Positions 1-9,056 of a stretch of 64,000 bases of DNA are shown piece after piece. The position numbers and the translations under genes are program-made. The stretch comes from Halalkalibacter sp. APA_J-10(15) (GTDB lineage: Bacteria > Bacillota > Bacilli > Bacillales > Bacillaceae_D), in NCBI RefSeq assembly GCF_023017105.1, contig NZ_JALKEV010000002.1, positions 124,001-188,000 of the forward strand. The letters are read 5' to 3'. A model generated the notes under the pieces. That model had not been told where the DNA came from. It saw only the letters and a list, made by a program, of their open reading frames with translations, and made no database searches. Within the stretch, counting starts at the first letter, position 1, and the number at the start of each line of letters is the position of its first letter.

Positions 1-209
1 CGTTTGGAGGACCAGTTGTTGACTCTGATCGGACAAAGGTAACTGAACATACGACCGACGCTTTACATATTTTTTACCTTCGACCTTCAATGGATATGGC
101 CGAAGCAAAACAGCTAATAGAAGCTGCAGCAAAGATGTTTACACATGTTCACGGAGGTGAAAGCTCTCACCTTATTCACCATGTAGATGGAACGAAGGAA
201 AGTTGGTAA
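1..209 (+). CDS. B3/4 domain protein, C-terminal fragment
   Basis: The reading frame is open from the window edge to a TAA at 207-209, giving the last 68 residues of a protein whose start lies outside. The motif DSDRTKVTEHTTDALHI resembles the tRNA-binding B3/B4 fold of phenylalanyl-tRNA synthetase beta chain, also found as stand-alone Bacillus proteins of unknown role that may act in tRNA editing. The C-terminus is a short helical tail with HVHGGESSHLIHHV. The family call rests on this one motif and is moderate; the strand and frame are secure. It is followed by a separate promoter for dps, so no operon is implied. Confidence 0.55.
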   Translation, partial: FGGPVVDSDRTKVTEHTTDALHIFYLRPSMDMAEAKQLIEAAAKMFTHVHGGESSHLIHHVDGTKESW

Positions 210-251
210 ACCACTCTTAGTACGTATAATTAGCTGATTTTTATAAATGAT

Positions 252-277
252 GTTTAGGCTTGGTCAAAGATGGGTAA
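252..277 (+). promoter_or_regulatory. SigB-type promoter of dps
   Basis: GTTTAG at 252-257 and GGGTAA at 272-277 are separated by 14 nt, matching the general-stress sigma-B consensus (GTTTAA, 12-15 nt, GGGTAT) with one mismatch in each hexamer. The -10 lies 38 nt before the dps start. In B. subtilis dps is SigB-dependent, which supports the reading. Confidence 0.6.
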
Positions 278-314
278 TAGTAATATATAGCAAATGATTA
301 GGAGTGGTTATAAG

Positions 315-761
315 ATGGAAGCAAAATTACATGATGTATTAAATAAGCAAATTGCCAATTGGAGCGTTTTATTCGTTAAACTACACAATTACCATTGGTA
401 CGTAAAAGGGCATCAGTTCTTTACTCTACATGATAAGTTTGAAGAGCTATACAACGAATCTGCGACTCATATCGATGAGTTGGCTGAGCGTCTATTAGCT
501 ATAGGTGGAGAACCGATTGCGACAATGAAAGAATATTTAGCAGAATCCTCCATCGAAGAAGCCAAATCAACAGAGACTGCTGAAGAAATGGTCCAGTCAA
601 TCTCTAAGGACTTCACAACGATGATCGGTGAACTACGAGAGGGGATGGCTATCTCCGAGGAAGCGGATGATGAAACAACAGGAGACATGCTTCTTGCCAT
701 TCATTCGAGTCTTGAGAAACACGCTTGGATGCTTCAAGCATTCCTAGGTAAATCTGTCTAG
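315..761 (+). CDS. dps: Dps family DNA-protecting mini-ferritin
   Basis: This 148-residue protein oxidises and stores Fe(II) in a 12-subunit shell and shields DNA from peroxide. The ferroxidase ligands typical of Bacillus/Listeria Dps are in place: H27 in NYHWYVKG, H39 in [10 protein letters not shown], then D54 and E58 in HIDELAERL. An in-frame ATG exists at 294, but the ATG at 315 is preferred because AGGAG at 300-304 is spaced correctly for it and the protein then begins [10 protein letters not shown], as homologues do. It is monocistronic, with a SigB-like promoter upstream and a strong terminator downstream, fitting a stress-induced gene. Ferritin and catalase genes nearby share the oxidative and iron stress theme. 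Confidence 0.93.
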   Translation: MEAKLHDVLNKQIANWSVLFVKLHNYHWYVKGHQFFTLHDKFEELYNESATHIDELAERLLAIGGEPIATMKEYLAESSIEEAKSTETAEEMVQSISKDFTTMIGELREGMAISEEADDETTGDMLLAIHSSLEKHAWMLQAFLGKSV

Positions 762-816
762 CGAAAAAACGAATGAGAGCTTTATCAAAGTCTCATTCCT
801 TTCAAACATAGACACA

Positions 817-850
817 ACGCCTTTGAGAAGAGACTCTCAAAGGCGTTTTT
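817..850 (+). terminator. Rho-independent terminator of dps
   Basis: A 12-bp perfect stem (817-828 with 835-846) encloses a 6-nt loop and runs into a T tract ending at 850. Confidence 0.85.
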
Positions 851-874
851 ATGACCATCCTCTCAAATCACAAT

Positions 875-919
875 AAGCCTGTCAACCGTCTCTTTATCCT
901 AAGACTTTATGACAGGCTT
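875..919. terminator. Inverted repeat between dps and ferritin gene
   Basis: AAGCCTGTCA (875-884) pairs with TGACAGGCTT (910-919). It lies between convergent genes. The T-rich side follows on the plus strand, but it is also correctly placed to end the minus-strand ferritin transcript. Confidence 0.5.
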
Positions 920-957
920 TTCCTTCTTTTAAAAATAGAAATCATTGCAAAGTGTTC

Positions 958-1464
958 TTATTGACCCTCAGGACTAAAGGATCGCTTCGAAAATTCATCA
1001 TCTAACATGAAGAAGGCATTACTATCATTATCAATTCGCTTAAGCTTCTGAATAATGCTATCAAACATATCCTCTTCTTCTACTTGCTCCTCAATAAACC
1101 ATTTTAAAAAGGAGATTGTCGCATGCTCTCTTCGATCTAATGCCAAATCAGAAAGATAATAAATTTTCTTTGTGACATCCTTTTCTTGTGCTAGGGCTTG
1201 TTCAAATGCATCTTTTACAGACGAAAACGAGTTATTAGGTTTTGGTAATGATTGAATCGTTGCTCGTTCTCCTAATGCATTGATGAAATTGTAAAACTTC
1301 ATTGCATGGAAACGTTCTTCCTCAGCTTGCACTAAGAAAAAGTTAGCGAACCCATCAAGGCTTTCACTTGTGCAATAAGCAGCCATTGCCATATAAGCAT
1401 GTGCTGCATAAAATTCATAATTCATTTGATCATTTAAAGCTTTTGTCAATTGGTCATCTAACAT
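958..1464 (-). CDS. ftnA: Ferritin (FtnA type)
   Basis: This 168-residue non-haem ferritin stores iron as a 24-subunit cage. All ferroxidase residues sit at canonical positions: E17, E50, H53, E94, Q127 and E130, within motifs such as MNYEFYAA and AEEERFHAM. Length is normal for bacterial ferritins. The start is preceded by AAAGGATGATT. It converges on dps, so the two iron-storage genes lie tail to tail but are transcribed separately. Identification is firm; whether iron or peroxide signals control it is not visible from the upstream sequence. Confidence 0.92.
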   Translation of the reverse strand: MLDDQLTKALNDQMNYEFYAAHAYMAMAAYCTSESLDGFANFFLVQAEEERFHAMKFYNFINALGERATIQSLPKPNNSFSSVKDAFEQALAQEKDVTKKIYYLSDLALDRREHATISFLKWFIEEQVEEEDMFDSIIQKLKRIDNDSNAFFMLDDEFSKRSFSPEGQ

Positions 1465-1540
1465 GACTAATCATCCTTTCTTTCTGCTATCTACTCCATT
1501 ATACTATACCCTTGGATAACTGTGGAAAAACCTTAAACAC

Positions 1541-3889
1541 TTAATTAACTGATATTTCTAAATCAGCAATCCGCTTTTCTACGTATTTCTGATCTTTTTT
1601 AGCATGAAATATATCCGCCCGTTCGACTATGACAGATGAATTATATTCTGGAATCTTGGCGTGTTTCTCATATACCCCTTTTGGGAGAAGTACATTTCCT
1701 TCTGGCCAATAGACAGCAATATTTCCATTTGCCACGTCTTCAAATTTCGCTCTACCTTGAAGCTGTCCATAATGATTAAATACGACAACCGACACGCCTT
1801 CATCAATTGCCAGTTTGCGAGCATCCTCTTCATTTAGAAATATATCGTAACGTTCTCCATCATTAAATGGATCAACCTCACTATAAATCATCGAGTTAAA
1901 TTGCTTCCCTCGACGAGTTGTTACGAAGAACTGACCTTCTGTTCGGCGGTTTTCAGGCAAATCAATGGCAAAGAGCTGTCCCTTCCCATCTTCAGTCGGA
2001 CAAACACCACCCTCACAGAGCCATGCCCCTCCCCACTGAAACAGATCTCCTTTTTCAGTAAGGTGTTGAATTCCATCATAGTTTGGATTCGCTTGAGCAA
2101 TCTCGGCACGTATGTCAGCCGCGGTTTCAAATTGAATCAATTTCTTTTGATCAGGCTTCACACGTCCTGCTAAATCAATATAAATTTCCCACTCTGATCG
2201 AGCTTCCTCTATGCGAGGGCCTCTTATCTCTGGACTAAAATAAACCATCCGCTCCGTACTAGTCGAGGTGCCGCCCCCCGGCTGTTCATATCGGGTCATT
2301 GCTGGTAAAATAATCACTTCTTCTTTTGCATCAACTAATGTAGATGTATTCAATATAATATCTTGATGAACACGTAGCTCTATCTTTTCTAATGATTGTT
2401 GCATAAAATCCGGATCTGGCATCGTTTCTAGGAAATTTCCGCCACTCGTATAAAACAGCTTCAGCTTACGTTCGTGCTCTTCGCGTAAATGAGTATTTTC
2501 TAAAGATTGACCGACCGTATCTCCTTGCCAATCCATAATTGGAAATCCCCAAAGCTTCTCCATTCTTTCCTTGTTTCGCGGATCAAAATCACCACCTGGT
2601 AAAACAAAAGGATCAGCTCCCATTTCACCAGATCCTTGAACACCACTATGGCCACGAATCGGCATAACACCACAATGCTCCCTCCCTAAAAAGCCACGTA
2701 ACATCGCCAAATTGGCAACTTGTGATATATTATCTGTCGCAAAACGATGCTGCGTCAACCCCATACTCCATATAAATACTCCTGACTTCGAGTTAGCTAA
2801 TAGTTGAGCAAACTCTTCGATTCGCTCTCTTGAAAGACCTGATGAACGTTCGATTTCGTCCCAAGTAAGTGTACGGACATGTACTTCCACTTGTTCAAAC
2901 CCTTTCGTATGCTGCTTAACAAACGAATGATCGATCGCCGATCCCCTTTCTTGTTCCTCCATTTCAAACCAATGCTTCATTACACCATTCATAAACGCAA
3001 TATCTCCACCAATATTCACTTGATACACATCATCAACCATTTTCGTCCCGAATAATGCACTTTCAGCAATCGATGGAATCCAATATTTCTCCATGGACGG
3101 CTCACGATAAGGGTTAATCATAATTATTTTCGTTCCTGCTTTCTTTGCAGCATACATATATTTCGTTGAGACTGGCTGGTTGTTTGCTGCGACGCTCCCC
3201 CAGAAAATAAGGACATCCGTCCCAATCCAATCTTTATACGAACAACTTGCTGCACCAATTCCTAATGAACGCTTTAAAGCCGTTTTACTTGGTGAATGGC
3301 AAATTCTTGATGCATTATCAATATTATTCGTTCCAAGGAATCTAGCAACCTTCGCTGCAGTATAATAGACTTCATTTGTAATCCCACGTGCTGTTAAATA
3401 AAATGCCATCTGTTTCGGGTCAATCTCTTGCATTTTTTCTGCAATGCGATTCAATGCTTCATCCCATGTTAGTCTTGTAAACTTCCTCTCCCCTGGTTTG
3501 CGTGAAAGCGGATATGGAATACGACCTAGTTTCCTCAATTGGCTACTATCCATCTTGCGTAATTGTTCAACATCCTCAAACCATTTATCCTCAATAGCTG
3601 GTGCTGTATTTAATCGCAGCACATTCAACCGCGTCGTACAAAGGTGAGGACCTTTTAACGTCTGATCATAAAGTCCAGAAACACCAAGAGCACAACCATC
3701 ACATACACCTTCTGTTATTATACGATAAGCATAACGGGCATTATCGCGATTTTCCCAAGCAACCTTCATCGTATCGCGAATATGCTTCGGCTTCACCTTT
3801 CCAATCCCCATCGGAGTCATTCCTGCCCATAACGAAGGCTGAGGTTTTTTATTTAGTTTCATTGGTCCTGTATGTTTTGTTTTTCCCAT
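1541..3889 (-). CDS. FdhF/YdeP-family molybdopterin oxidoreductase
   Basis: A 782-residue catalytic subunit of the formate dehydrogenase-like molybdopterin family. Near the N-terminus are CDGCALG and a later Cys (PHLCTTR), the reduced cysteine pattern of the YdeP group. NASRICHSPSKTAL carries a Cys where formate dehydrogenases have the Mo-ligating Cys or selenocysteine. The C-terminal part holds the molydopterin-binding domain (TTRRGKQFNSM). The ATG at 3889 is chosen over a TTG at 3898 because GAGGAG sits 9 nt before it and would overlap the TTG. It is divergent from fdhD, whose product sulfurates this cofactor type, with moaA nearby. No iron-sulfur or NAD subunit is adjacent, so its electron partner and true substrate are unknown. 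Confidence 0.85.
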   Translation of the reverse strand: MGKTKHTGPMKLNKKPQPSLWAGMTPMGIGKVKPKHIRDTMKVAWENRDNARYAYRIITEGVCDGCALGVSGLYDQTLKGPHLCTTRLNVLRLNTAPAIEDKWFEDVEQLRKMDSSQLRKLGRIPYPLSRKPGERKFTRLTWDEALNRIAEKMQEIDPKQMAFYLTARGITNEVYYTAAKVARFLGTNNIDNASRICHSPSKTALKRSLGIGAASCSYKDWIGTDVLIFWGSVAANNQPVSTKYMYAAKKAGTKIIMINPYREPSMEKYWIPSIAESALFGTKMVDDVYQVNIGGDIAFMNGVMKHWFEMEEQERGSAIDHSFVKQHTKGFEQVEVHVRTLTWDEIERSSGLSRERIEEFAQLLANSKSGVFIWSMGLTQHRFATDNISQVANLAMLRGFLGREHCGVMPIRGHSGVQGSGEMGADPFVLPGGDFDPRNKERMEKLWGFPIMDWQGDTVGQSLENTHLREEHERKLKLFYTSGGNFLETMPDPDFMQQSLEKIELRVHQDIILNTSTLVDAKEEVIILPAMTRYEQPGGGTSTSTERMVYFSPEIRGPRIEEARSEWEIYIDLAGRVKPDQKKLIQFETAADIRAEIAQANPNYDGIQHLTEKGDLFQWGGAWLCEGGVCPTEDGKGQLFAIDLPENRRTEGQFFVTTRRGKQFNSMIYSEVDPFNDGERYDIFLNEEDARKLAIDEGVSVVVFNHYGQLQGRAKFEDVANGNIAVYWPEGNVLLPKGVYEKHAKIPEYNSSVIVERADIFHAKKDQKYVEKRIADLEISVN

Positions 3890-4006
3890 TAAGAGCAACT
3901 CCTCTTCTTCTCAATACAAACTCTCTCTTTCACAAACTACTATATTCATTATAAAATAACGTATGAGCCTTGTATGCAATTTCATAATAAAAGTGAGGGT
4001 ACTACG

Positions 4007-4801
4007 TTGAATAATGATCTTAATCATCAACATGCCGTTATCAAATATCAGCATGGAGCGTTTCAATCGACTACTGATGCGATTGTAGAGGAAGCTCCAT
4101 TAACCATTTACATTAACCAAGAAGAATTCGCTACGTTATTGTGTAGTCCCACCTATTTAAAAGAATTAATGATCGGTTTTTTAGCTTCGGAGGGCATCAT
4201 CATCGCCAAGAAGGAAGTTGAATCTATGCATATTGACGACCATAAAGGTGCTGCCTATGTCACATTAGTAAACAAAAAAGTAAACATGATGCAAACAACG
4301 AAGCGAGTATTTGGTTCATGCTGTGGAAAAAGCCGACAATTTTACTTTCAAAACGACATGAAGACGGCCAAAACGGCGATGTCCACACTACGCATTACAC
4401 CGGATCAATGTATAGCATTAATGGAAACACTCCAACAGCAAAGTGAAATTTTTCAGAAAACAGGTGGTGTCCACAACGCAGCTCTAGCGACACCCGATCA
4501 CATTCTTTTACAAAGAAGTGATATCGGCAGACACAACGCACTTGATAAGCTCTATGGTCATGCACTTATTCAACAGCAATCCCTTGCGAACCAAGTTCTC
4601 GTTTTCAGTGGCAGGATTTCATCTGAAATTCTATTAAAAGCTGCCAAAATGCGGATTAGCATCCTCTTATCAAAATCCGCACCGACAACACTAGCGATTG
4701 AGCTAGCAAAAGACTTAAATATGACAATCGTCGGATTTATACGTGAGCAATCATTTAATGTGTATTCGCATCCAGAGCGTATAATTAAACGGTCCAACTA
4801 A
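4007..4801 (+). CDS. fdhD: FdhD sulfurtransferase
   Basis: FdhD passes sulfur from a cysteine desulfurase to the molybdenum cofactor of formate dehydrogenases. The family signature GSCCGKSR (C105-C106) is present, as are the later GRHNALDK and FSGRISSE motifs. The TTG at 4007 is preferred to an ATG at 3974. GTGAGGG lies just upstream of the TTG, nothing resembling a ribosome binding site precedes the ATG, and the resulting 264 residues match the usual length. It is divergent from the FdhF/YdeP gene with about 117 bp between starts, so the two are probably co-expressed from a shared control region. Confidence 0.92.
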   Translation: MNNDLNHQHAVIKYQHGAFQSTTDAIVEEAPLTIYINQEEFATLLCSPTYLKELMIGFLASEGIIIAKKEVESMHIDDHKGAAYVTLVNKKVNMMQTTKRVFGSCCGKSRQFYFQNDMKTAKTAMSTLRITPDQCIALMETLQQQSEIFQKTGGVHNAALATPDHILLQRSDIGRHNALDKLYGHALIQQQSLANQVLVFSGRISSEILLKAAKMRISILLSKSAPTTLAIELAKDLNMTIVGFIREQSFNVYSHPERIIKRSN

Positions 4802-4845
4802 TTTTACTCTCTGTGATACGAGTGAAGCGATTGCTAGTCAAAAGA

Positions 4846-4886
4846 AAATCACCATCCATCTGAAAAAATATGATGAATGGTGATTT
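4846..4886. terminator. Bidirectional terminator between fdhD and moaA
   Basis: AAATCACCAT pairs with ATGGTGATTT, extended by CATC/GATG after one mismatch. A-rich and T-rich flanks on both sides serve two convergent genes. Confidence 0.7.
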
Positions 4887-5028
4887 GAAATCTTTTACAA
4901 TGAGAAATATGAAAAAGATTGCATCTTGGTAAAAAAGAATCGCAAGCGGACGGTTTTGAAATGAGTTTAATATATATTTTAGGCTCACGATGAAACAACT
5001 TAATATGAATTTTGACTTGCAACTCCTG

Positions 5029-6045
5029 CTATCCACCTATATAAGACATCTCAATTTTCTTGCGCTTTTTCACTGACTCTTCTGTTCTTAGTTCAGAATA
5101 GCGGTCGAATCGTTTATTCCAAATCCCTTTCACAGTTGTCAAAATTTCTTGATCAGTAGCATCTGAGCGAAGTGACTCTACTAATGTGTGCCCCTCCTCC
5201 GCAAATAGACACGTATACAATTTCCCATCTGCCGAGATTCTCGCTCTTGTACAATTCCCACAAAATGTATCACTAACAGAAGAAATAAAACCTACTTCCA
5301 CATTCGTTCCTTTGTAACGATATTTCGAGGCAACCTCCCCTAAATAATCCTTACCCACAGTCTCTAATTCACCTAAAATTGATACTTGTTCCATTAATTC
5401 CTTTTTCGTGACTACCTCGGCAAAGTTCCAGCCATTTGTCTGACCGACATCCATAAACTCAATGAACCGAAGCGTAATATGCTGATCCTTAAAGTAGGAA
5501 GCCATGTTTAGTACTTCACAATCATTGACACCCTTTTTAACAACCATATTAATTTTCACATCTAAACCTGCTTTAACTGCTGCATCAATTCCCCTTAATA
5601 CAGCCTTCGGTTTGACATTTTTTCCATTCATCTTTTGGAAAGTTGATTCCGTTATCGCATCCAAACTTACATTCACTCGTTTCAATCCAGCTTCCTTTAG
5701 CCTTTTCGCTTCCTTAACGAGAAATACTCCATTTGTCGTTAAAGCAATATCCTCAATTCCGTCTATGGCAGCTAAACGCCGAATGAGTAAGTAAGCATCC
5801 TTCCTCATTAAAGGCTCTCCACCTGTTAGACGTAGCTTTTTCACACCTAGCTTCGTAAATAATCGAACAACCCTCTCAATCTCTGAAAAAGATAGTAGCT
5901 TGTCTTCTGGTAGAAAGGCATAGTCTTCTCCAAAAATTTCAGCAGGCATACAATAAGAACAACGAAAGTTACATCTATCAATGATCGAGATTCGTAAATC
6001 TTGTAACGGACGCTCATATTGATCGTATACATGTTCGAATGTCAT
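5029..6045 (-). CDS. moaA: GTP 3',8-cyclase MoaA
   Basis: This radical-SAM enzyme catalyses the first step of molybdenum cofactor synthesis, converting GTP to 3',8-cyclo-7,8-dihydro-GTP. The N-terminal cluster motif CNFRCSYC, the LRLTGGEPL loop, the second cluster near the C-terminus (CGNCTRARI with a later Cys in YTCLFAEEG) and the essential C-terminal Gly-Gly (SYIGG) are all present in 338 residues. TAAGGAGGAAG precedes the ATG. It sits beside the molybdoenzyme and fdhD genes, so it probably supplies their cofactor, although the remaining moa/moe genes are not in this window. Confidence 0.96.
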   Translation of the reverse strand: MTFEHVYDQYERPLQDLRISIIDRCNFRCSYCMPAEIFGEDYAFLPEDKLLSFSEIERVVRLFTKLGVKKLRLTGGEPLMRKDAYLLIRRLAAIDGIEDIALTTNGVFLVKEAKRLKEAGLKRVNVSLDAITESTFQKMNGKNVKPKAVLRGIDAAVKAGLDVKINMVVKKGVNDCEVLNMASYFKDQHITLRFIEFMDVGQTNGWNFAEVVTKKELMEQVSILGELETVGKDYLGEVASKYRYKGTNVEVGFISSVSDTFCGNCTRARISADGKLYTCLFAEEGHTLVESLRSDATDQEILTTVKGIWNKRFDRYSELRTEESVKKRKKIEMSYIGG

Positions 6046-6135
6046 TGAGCTTCCTCCTTAACGTCAATCCTATATCTTGTACTATATGCTATTTTAACAC
6101 ATCTAGCTTGTTCATGTGATAAACCACAAAAAGGA

Positions 6136-6179
6136 AGGACACCAAAAAAGTTGAAAACAAAATTTTTCCAGTGTCCTTA
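6136..6179 (-). terminator. Likely terminator of the catalase gene
   Basis: AAGGACAC (6136-6143) pairs with GTGTCCTT (6172-6179). An inner A5/T5 pairing extends the hairpin, and a CCTTTTTG tract follows on the minus strand. Confidence 0.55.
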
Positions 6180-6230
6180 AAAAGCGAACTCATTCAATAT
6201 CCTCATTAAGAAATGCTTGCTATCATTACT

Positions 6231-7820
6231 CTAATATGGATCAGATGGATGACTCAACTCTTCAGCTTGCTGAACGGCTTCATCTGTTTTAGTCGTTCCA
6301 ATTGGACCACTCGAATTCATATTATCATTCATTTGAGCAATCCCTTCCTTCACTCGACGTCCATATTCAGGATCTGCCTTCGTAAAGTTTTCAATCATTT
6401 GCTGCTGAATGCGCTCATCACAGGTTGATAAATTGTTGACTAAATTTTTTATTAATTCATCTCTTTCAAAATCAGTAAATCGTCGATACGTTTCTCCAGC
6501 CTGAGCAAAATCATTTGTTCGATCAATCGACTGTCTCTTTACGTTCCCTTCAACATATGGCGTATGTTCAACACCTGGATTTTCCGCTTCATCTAAGCCT
6601 CCTAACGTAGACGGCTCATAGTTCACATGAGGATTCTGATGTTCTCCTCGATCAACATGATATTCCATTTGGCCACCGCGTTGATTCGTCGCCACACGCT
6701 TCTTCGGGGCATTGATTGGTAACTGTAAATAATTCGCACCTACACGATACCGTTGAGTGTCAGAATATGAAAACGTTCTCCCTTGTAATAGCTTGTCATC
6801 AGAAAAGTCTAGACCATCTACAAGGACTCCTGTTCCAAATGCAACTTGCTCTACTTCATTATAATAATCCTCTGGGTTACGATCTAACACCATTCTTCCT
6901 ACTGGCTGCCATGGGACATCCTCCTTATACCATAACTTTGTTGGGTCAAGTGGATCGTAATCAAGCTGATGATTTTCACCATCAGGCAGCACTTGCACAA
7001 ACATCTCCCATTCAGGATAATCTCCATTTTCAATCGAATCATATAAATCTAATGTAGCATGATTGAAGTTTTTAGCTTGGAGTTCCTCCGCCTCTTCTTG
7101 TGTTAAATTACGAATACCTTGCTTCGGTTCCCAGTGATATTTCACTAAAAAACCCTCTCCCTCGCTGTTTACCCATTTGTATGTGTTCACACCTGATCCT
7201 TGCATCATCCGATAATTAGCCGGAATACCCCAAGGAGAAAAGAGAAATGTCACCATATGTGTCGCTTCAGGTGAATTGCTGACAAAGTCGAAAATTCGCT
7301 CACTGTCCTGAACATTTGTAACTGGATCAGGCTTAAATGCATGAACAAGATCAGGAAATTTAAGTGGATCACGAATAAAGAAGATTTTTAAATTATTCCC
7401 TACTAAATCCCAATTACCATCCTCTGTATAAAATTTTATCGCAAACCCACGAGGATCGCGTAACGTTTCCGGAGAATGCCCACCATGAATAACAGTTGAA
7501 AAACGAACAAATACCGGAGTCCGTTTACCTTTTTCTTGGAACAGCTTAGCTCTCGTATAGTTTGAAATCGGCTCTTCACCAAACGTACCATATGCTTCAA
7601 AATAACCATGAGCACCCGCTCCTCTTGCATGAACAACTCGTTCAGGAATTCTCTCACGATCGAAATGACTAATCTTCTCAAGAAAATCATAATTTTCTAA
7701 CGTTGTCGGTCCACGATTTCCTACCGTTCGAACATGCTGATTATTTGTGACTGGATGACCTTGACGATTCGTTAACTCATCTTCACTTTCATTTCCCATA
7801 ACATTTTCTTCATTCACCAT
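6231..7820 (-). CDS. Monofunctional haem catalase
   Basis: A 529-residue catalase that disproportionates hydrogen peroxide. The distal motif [17 protein letters not shown] carries the catalytic His (H64), and the proximal haem-ligand motif [14 protein letters not shown] carries the Tyr. FVRFSTV and [18 protein letters not shown] are also typical. The long acidic C-terminal tail ends ELSHPSDPY. The sequence looks closer to the KatB-like branch than to B. subtilis KatA, so no symbol is given. AAAGGAGG precedes the ATG. GGGTAA occurs upstream, but no matching SigB -35 hexamer was found, so its control is unresolved. Confidence 0.95.
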   Translation of the reverse strand: MVNEENVMGNESEDELTNRQGHPVTNNQHVRTVGNRGPTTLENYDFLEKISHFDRERIPERVVHARGAGAHGYFEAYGTFGEEPISNYTRAKLFQEKGKRTPVFVRFSTVIHGGHSPETLRDPRGFAIKFYTEDGNWDLVGNNLKIFFIRDPLKFPDLVHAFKPDPVTNVQDSERIFDFVSNSPEATHMVTFLFSPWGIPANYRMMQGSGVNTYKWVNSEGEGFLVKYHWEPKQGIRNLTQEEAEELQAKNFNHATLDLYDSIENGDYPEWEMFVQVLPDGENHQLDYDPLDPTKLWYKEDVPWQPVGRMVLDRNPEDYYNEVEQVAFGTGVLVDGLDFSDDKLLQGRTFSYSDTQRYRVGANYLQLPINAPKKRVATNQRGGQMEYHVDRGEHQNPHVNYEPSTLGGLDEAENPGVEHTPYVEGNVKRQSIDRTNDFAQAGETYRRFTDFERDELIKNLVNNLSTCDERIQQQMIENFTKADPEYGRRVKEGIAQMNDNMNSSGPIGTTKTDEAVQQAEELSHPSDPY

Positions 7821-7883
7821 AATCTACCTCCTTTAAAATTCCTTTTCAATTTACCCATAAAGGTGAGAGATTATGTATAGCAT

Positions 7884-7926
7884 ACAAAAACCTAGCTACA
7901 GACTCATTAAGTCTACTAGCTAGGTT
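7884..7926 (-). terminator. Terminator of the sortase operon
   Basis: A 10-bp stem (7889-7898 with 7917-7926) has an inner AGACT/AGTCT pairing and is followed on the minus strand by TTTTTG. Confidence 0.8.
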
Positions 7927-7936
7927 AAGAAATTAC

Positions 7937-8524
7937 TTATTCTGCATCAACCGGTTTAGCATAAACGATATATCGATCTGGTGCCGATCCTACAAAACCA
8001 AATGGATAACAAGTCGACAATGTTAATATTTCATCAGGTGCTGTTGAACGAATCACCGTTCGATCATCAGCATCAACGATTTCATCTTCATACATCACGT
8101 ACGTAAATTCACCATACGGCATCTTTACAATGAATTCATCGCCCATTTCTAAATCACCAAACCCACGAAAAACCGTATCACGGTGACCAGAAAGGAGGAT
8201 TTGGTCTCCTTGACCTGGAAGTACGGTCGTTGTATAGTGACCTACTCCGCGATCAAGTTCGTCCTCATCTGTACCAGAAACAATTGGAAGCTCCTTATCG
8301 AATCGTGGGATATATAAAATTCCTATCACATCCCCTTGATTAATATCCATATCTTCAGCTGAAGTCGGCTTACCTCCTTCACTATTAGAATTTGTTTTCG
8401 TAATAAGCTCATTAGCTTGGGCAATCGATTCATTTTGCTTCGCATGATTATCATAAATGTTATAGCCACTATAAAATACGAGAGCAAGTCCAACGATAAT
8501 AATGATATTCGCAATAATTTTCAT
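7937..8524 (-). CDS. Class D sortase
   Basis: This 195-residue membrane-bound transpeptidase attaches surface proteins to the cell wall. An N-terminal anchor (about residues 5-22) is followed by the sortase beta-barrel. The catalytic triad is visible: H114 in LSGHRDTVF, C172 in TLSTCYPF and R184 in APDRYIVYA. The small size, N-terminal anchor and TLSTCYPF context fit class D, which in Bacillus recognises LPxTA-type signals. It is downstream of a small membrane protein gene with 22 bp between them. No substrate gene is adjacent, but the xylanase at the right end of the window carries LPDTA and is a plausible client (inference). Confidence 0.9.
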   Translation of the reverse strand: MKIIANIIIIVGLALVFYSGYNIYDNHAKQNESIAQANELITKTNSNSEGGKPTSAEDMDINQGDVIGILYIPRFDKELPIVSGTDEDELDRGVGHYTTTVLPGQGDQILLSGHRDTVFRGFGDLEMGDEFIVKMPYGEFTYVMYEDEIVDADDRTVIRSTAPDEILTLSTCYPFGFVGSAPDRYIVYAKPVDAE

Positions 8525-8546
8525 TTACTACATCAACTCCTTTATC

Positions 8547-8843
8547 TCATTTTGAGCGTTTCCAAACAGAAATTAAACCTGTAAAGCCAATTAACCCTCC
8601 AATAAACCAGCCAATTGTCGCGCCAGTCTCACTGTACATACTGCCGATAATAAGCCCGAGAAATGGTATCGTAATTGCATATGTAAAGGATAAAATAATT
8701 TTATGTGTTTTACTTTTTGCATAGCTTGATTTTTTTACATCCGTTTGAGGCTTCGACTTATGCTTTTGTTGATAAGCGTGCTCTGATTCTTTCTTCGCCT
8801 GCTGCCAGTCACTCTTGAATCGTTCTTTACTCCAAAATCCCAT
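8547..8843 (-). CDS. Small membrane protein upstream of the sortase
   Basis: I do not recognise this 98-residue protein. A basic, Lys/Gln-rich cytoplasmic segment (residues 1-45) is followed by two predicted membrane helices (about 49-70 and 74-92) and a basic end (VWKRSK). GGATGAGACAACATGGG provides a modest ribosome binding site. The 22-bp gap to the sortase start and the shared terminator suggest co-transcription. The conserved-looking start MGFWSKERFKSDW may be a family signature. Confidence 0.7.
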   Translation of the reverse strand: MGFWSKERFKSDWQQAKKESEHAYQQKHKSKPQTDVKKSSYAKSKTHKIILSFTYAITIPFLGLIIGSMYSETGATIGWFIGGLIGFTGLISVWKRSK

Positions 8844-9056
8844 GTTGTCTCATCCTTTCACTTATAGAATACCAAATAAACGATCGTTTTGGCTATTCTT
8901 ATTCGAATGTGACAACAGTTTATGCAGATTCTAAATATTCTCAATTTTGATTATAACTGAAACATAGGAAAAAGCAATCTTTTTAGTAAGCGCTCTATTT
9001 ATTATTTTCTCTATAGAAAAGAAGCCAGCCTTTTAGCTAGCTTCTCCCTCTCTTAC

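Noticed and set aside
210-251. PerR box upstream of dps
   Set aside because: TTATAAATGATG matches only half of the consensus dyad.
4785-5036. Minus-strand frame of 83 codons after moaA
   Set aside because: It spans the bidirectional terminator, lacks a ribosome binding site and overlaps the end of fdhD.
6085-6125. FNR-type or molybdenum-cofactor riboswitch control upstream of moaA
   Set aside because: TGTGATAAACCACA is too degenerate, and no Moco-RNA-like folding pattern was apparent in the short leader.
7821-7860. SigB promoter for the catalase gene
   Set aside because: GGGTAA is present, but no GTTT-type -35 lies 12-15 nt upstream.
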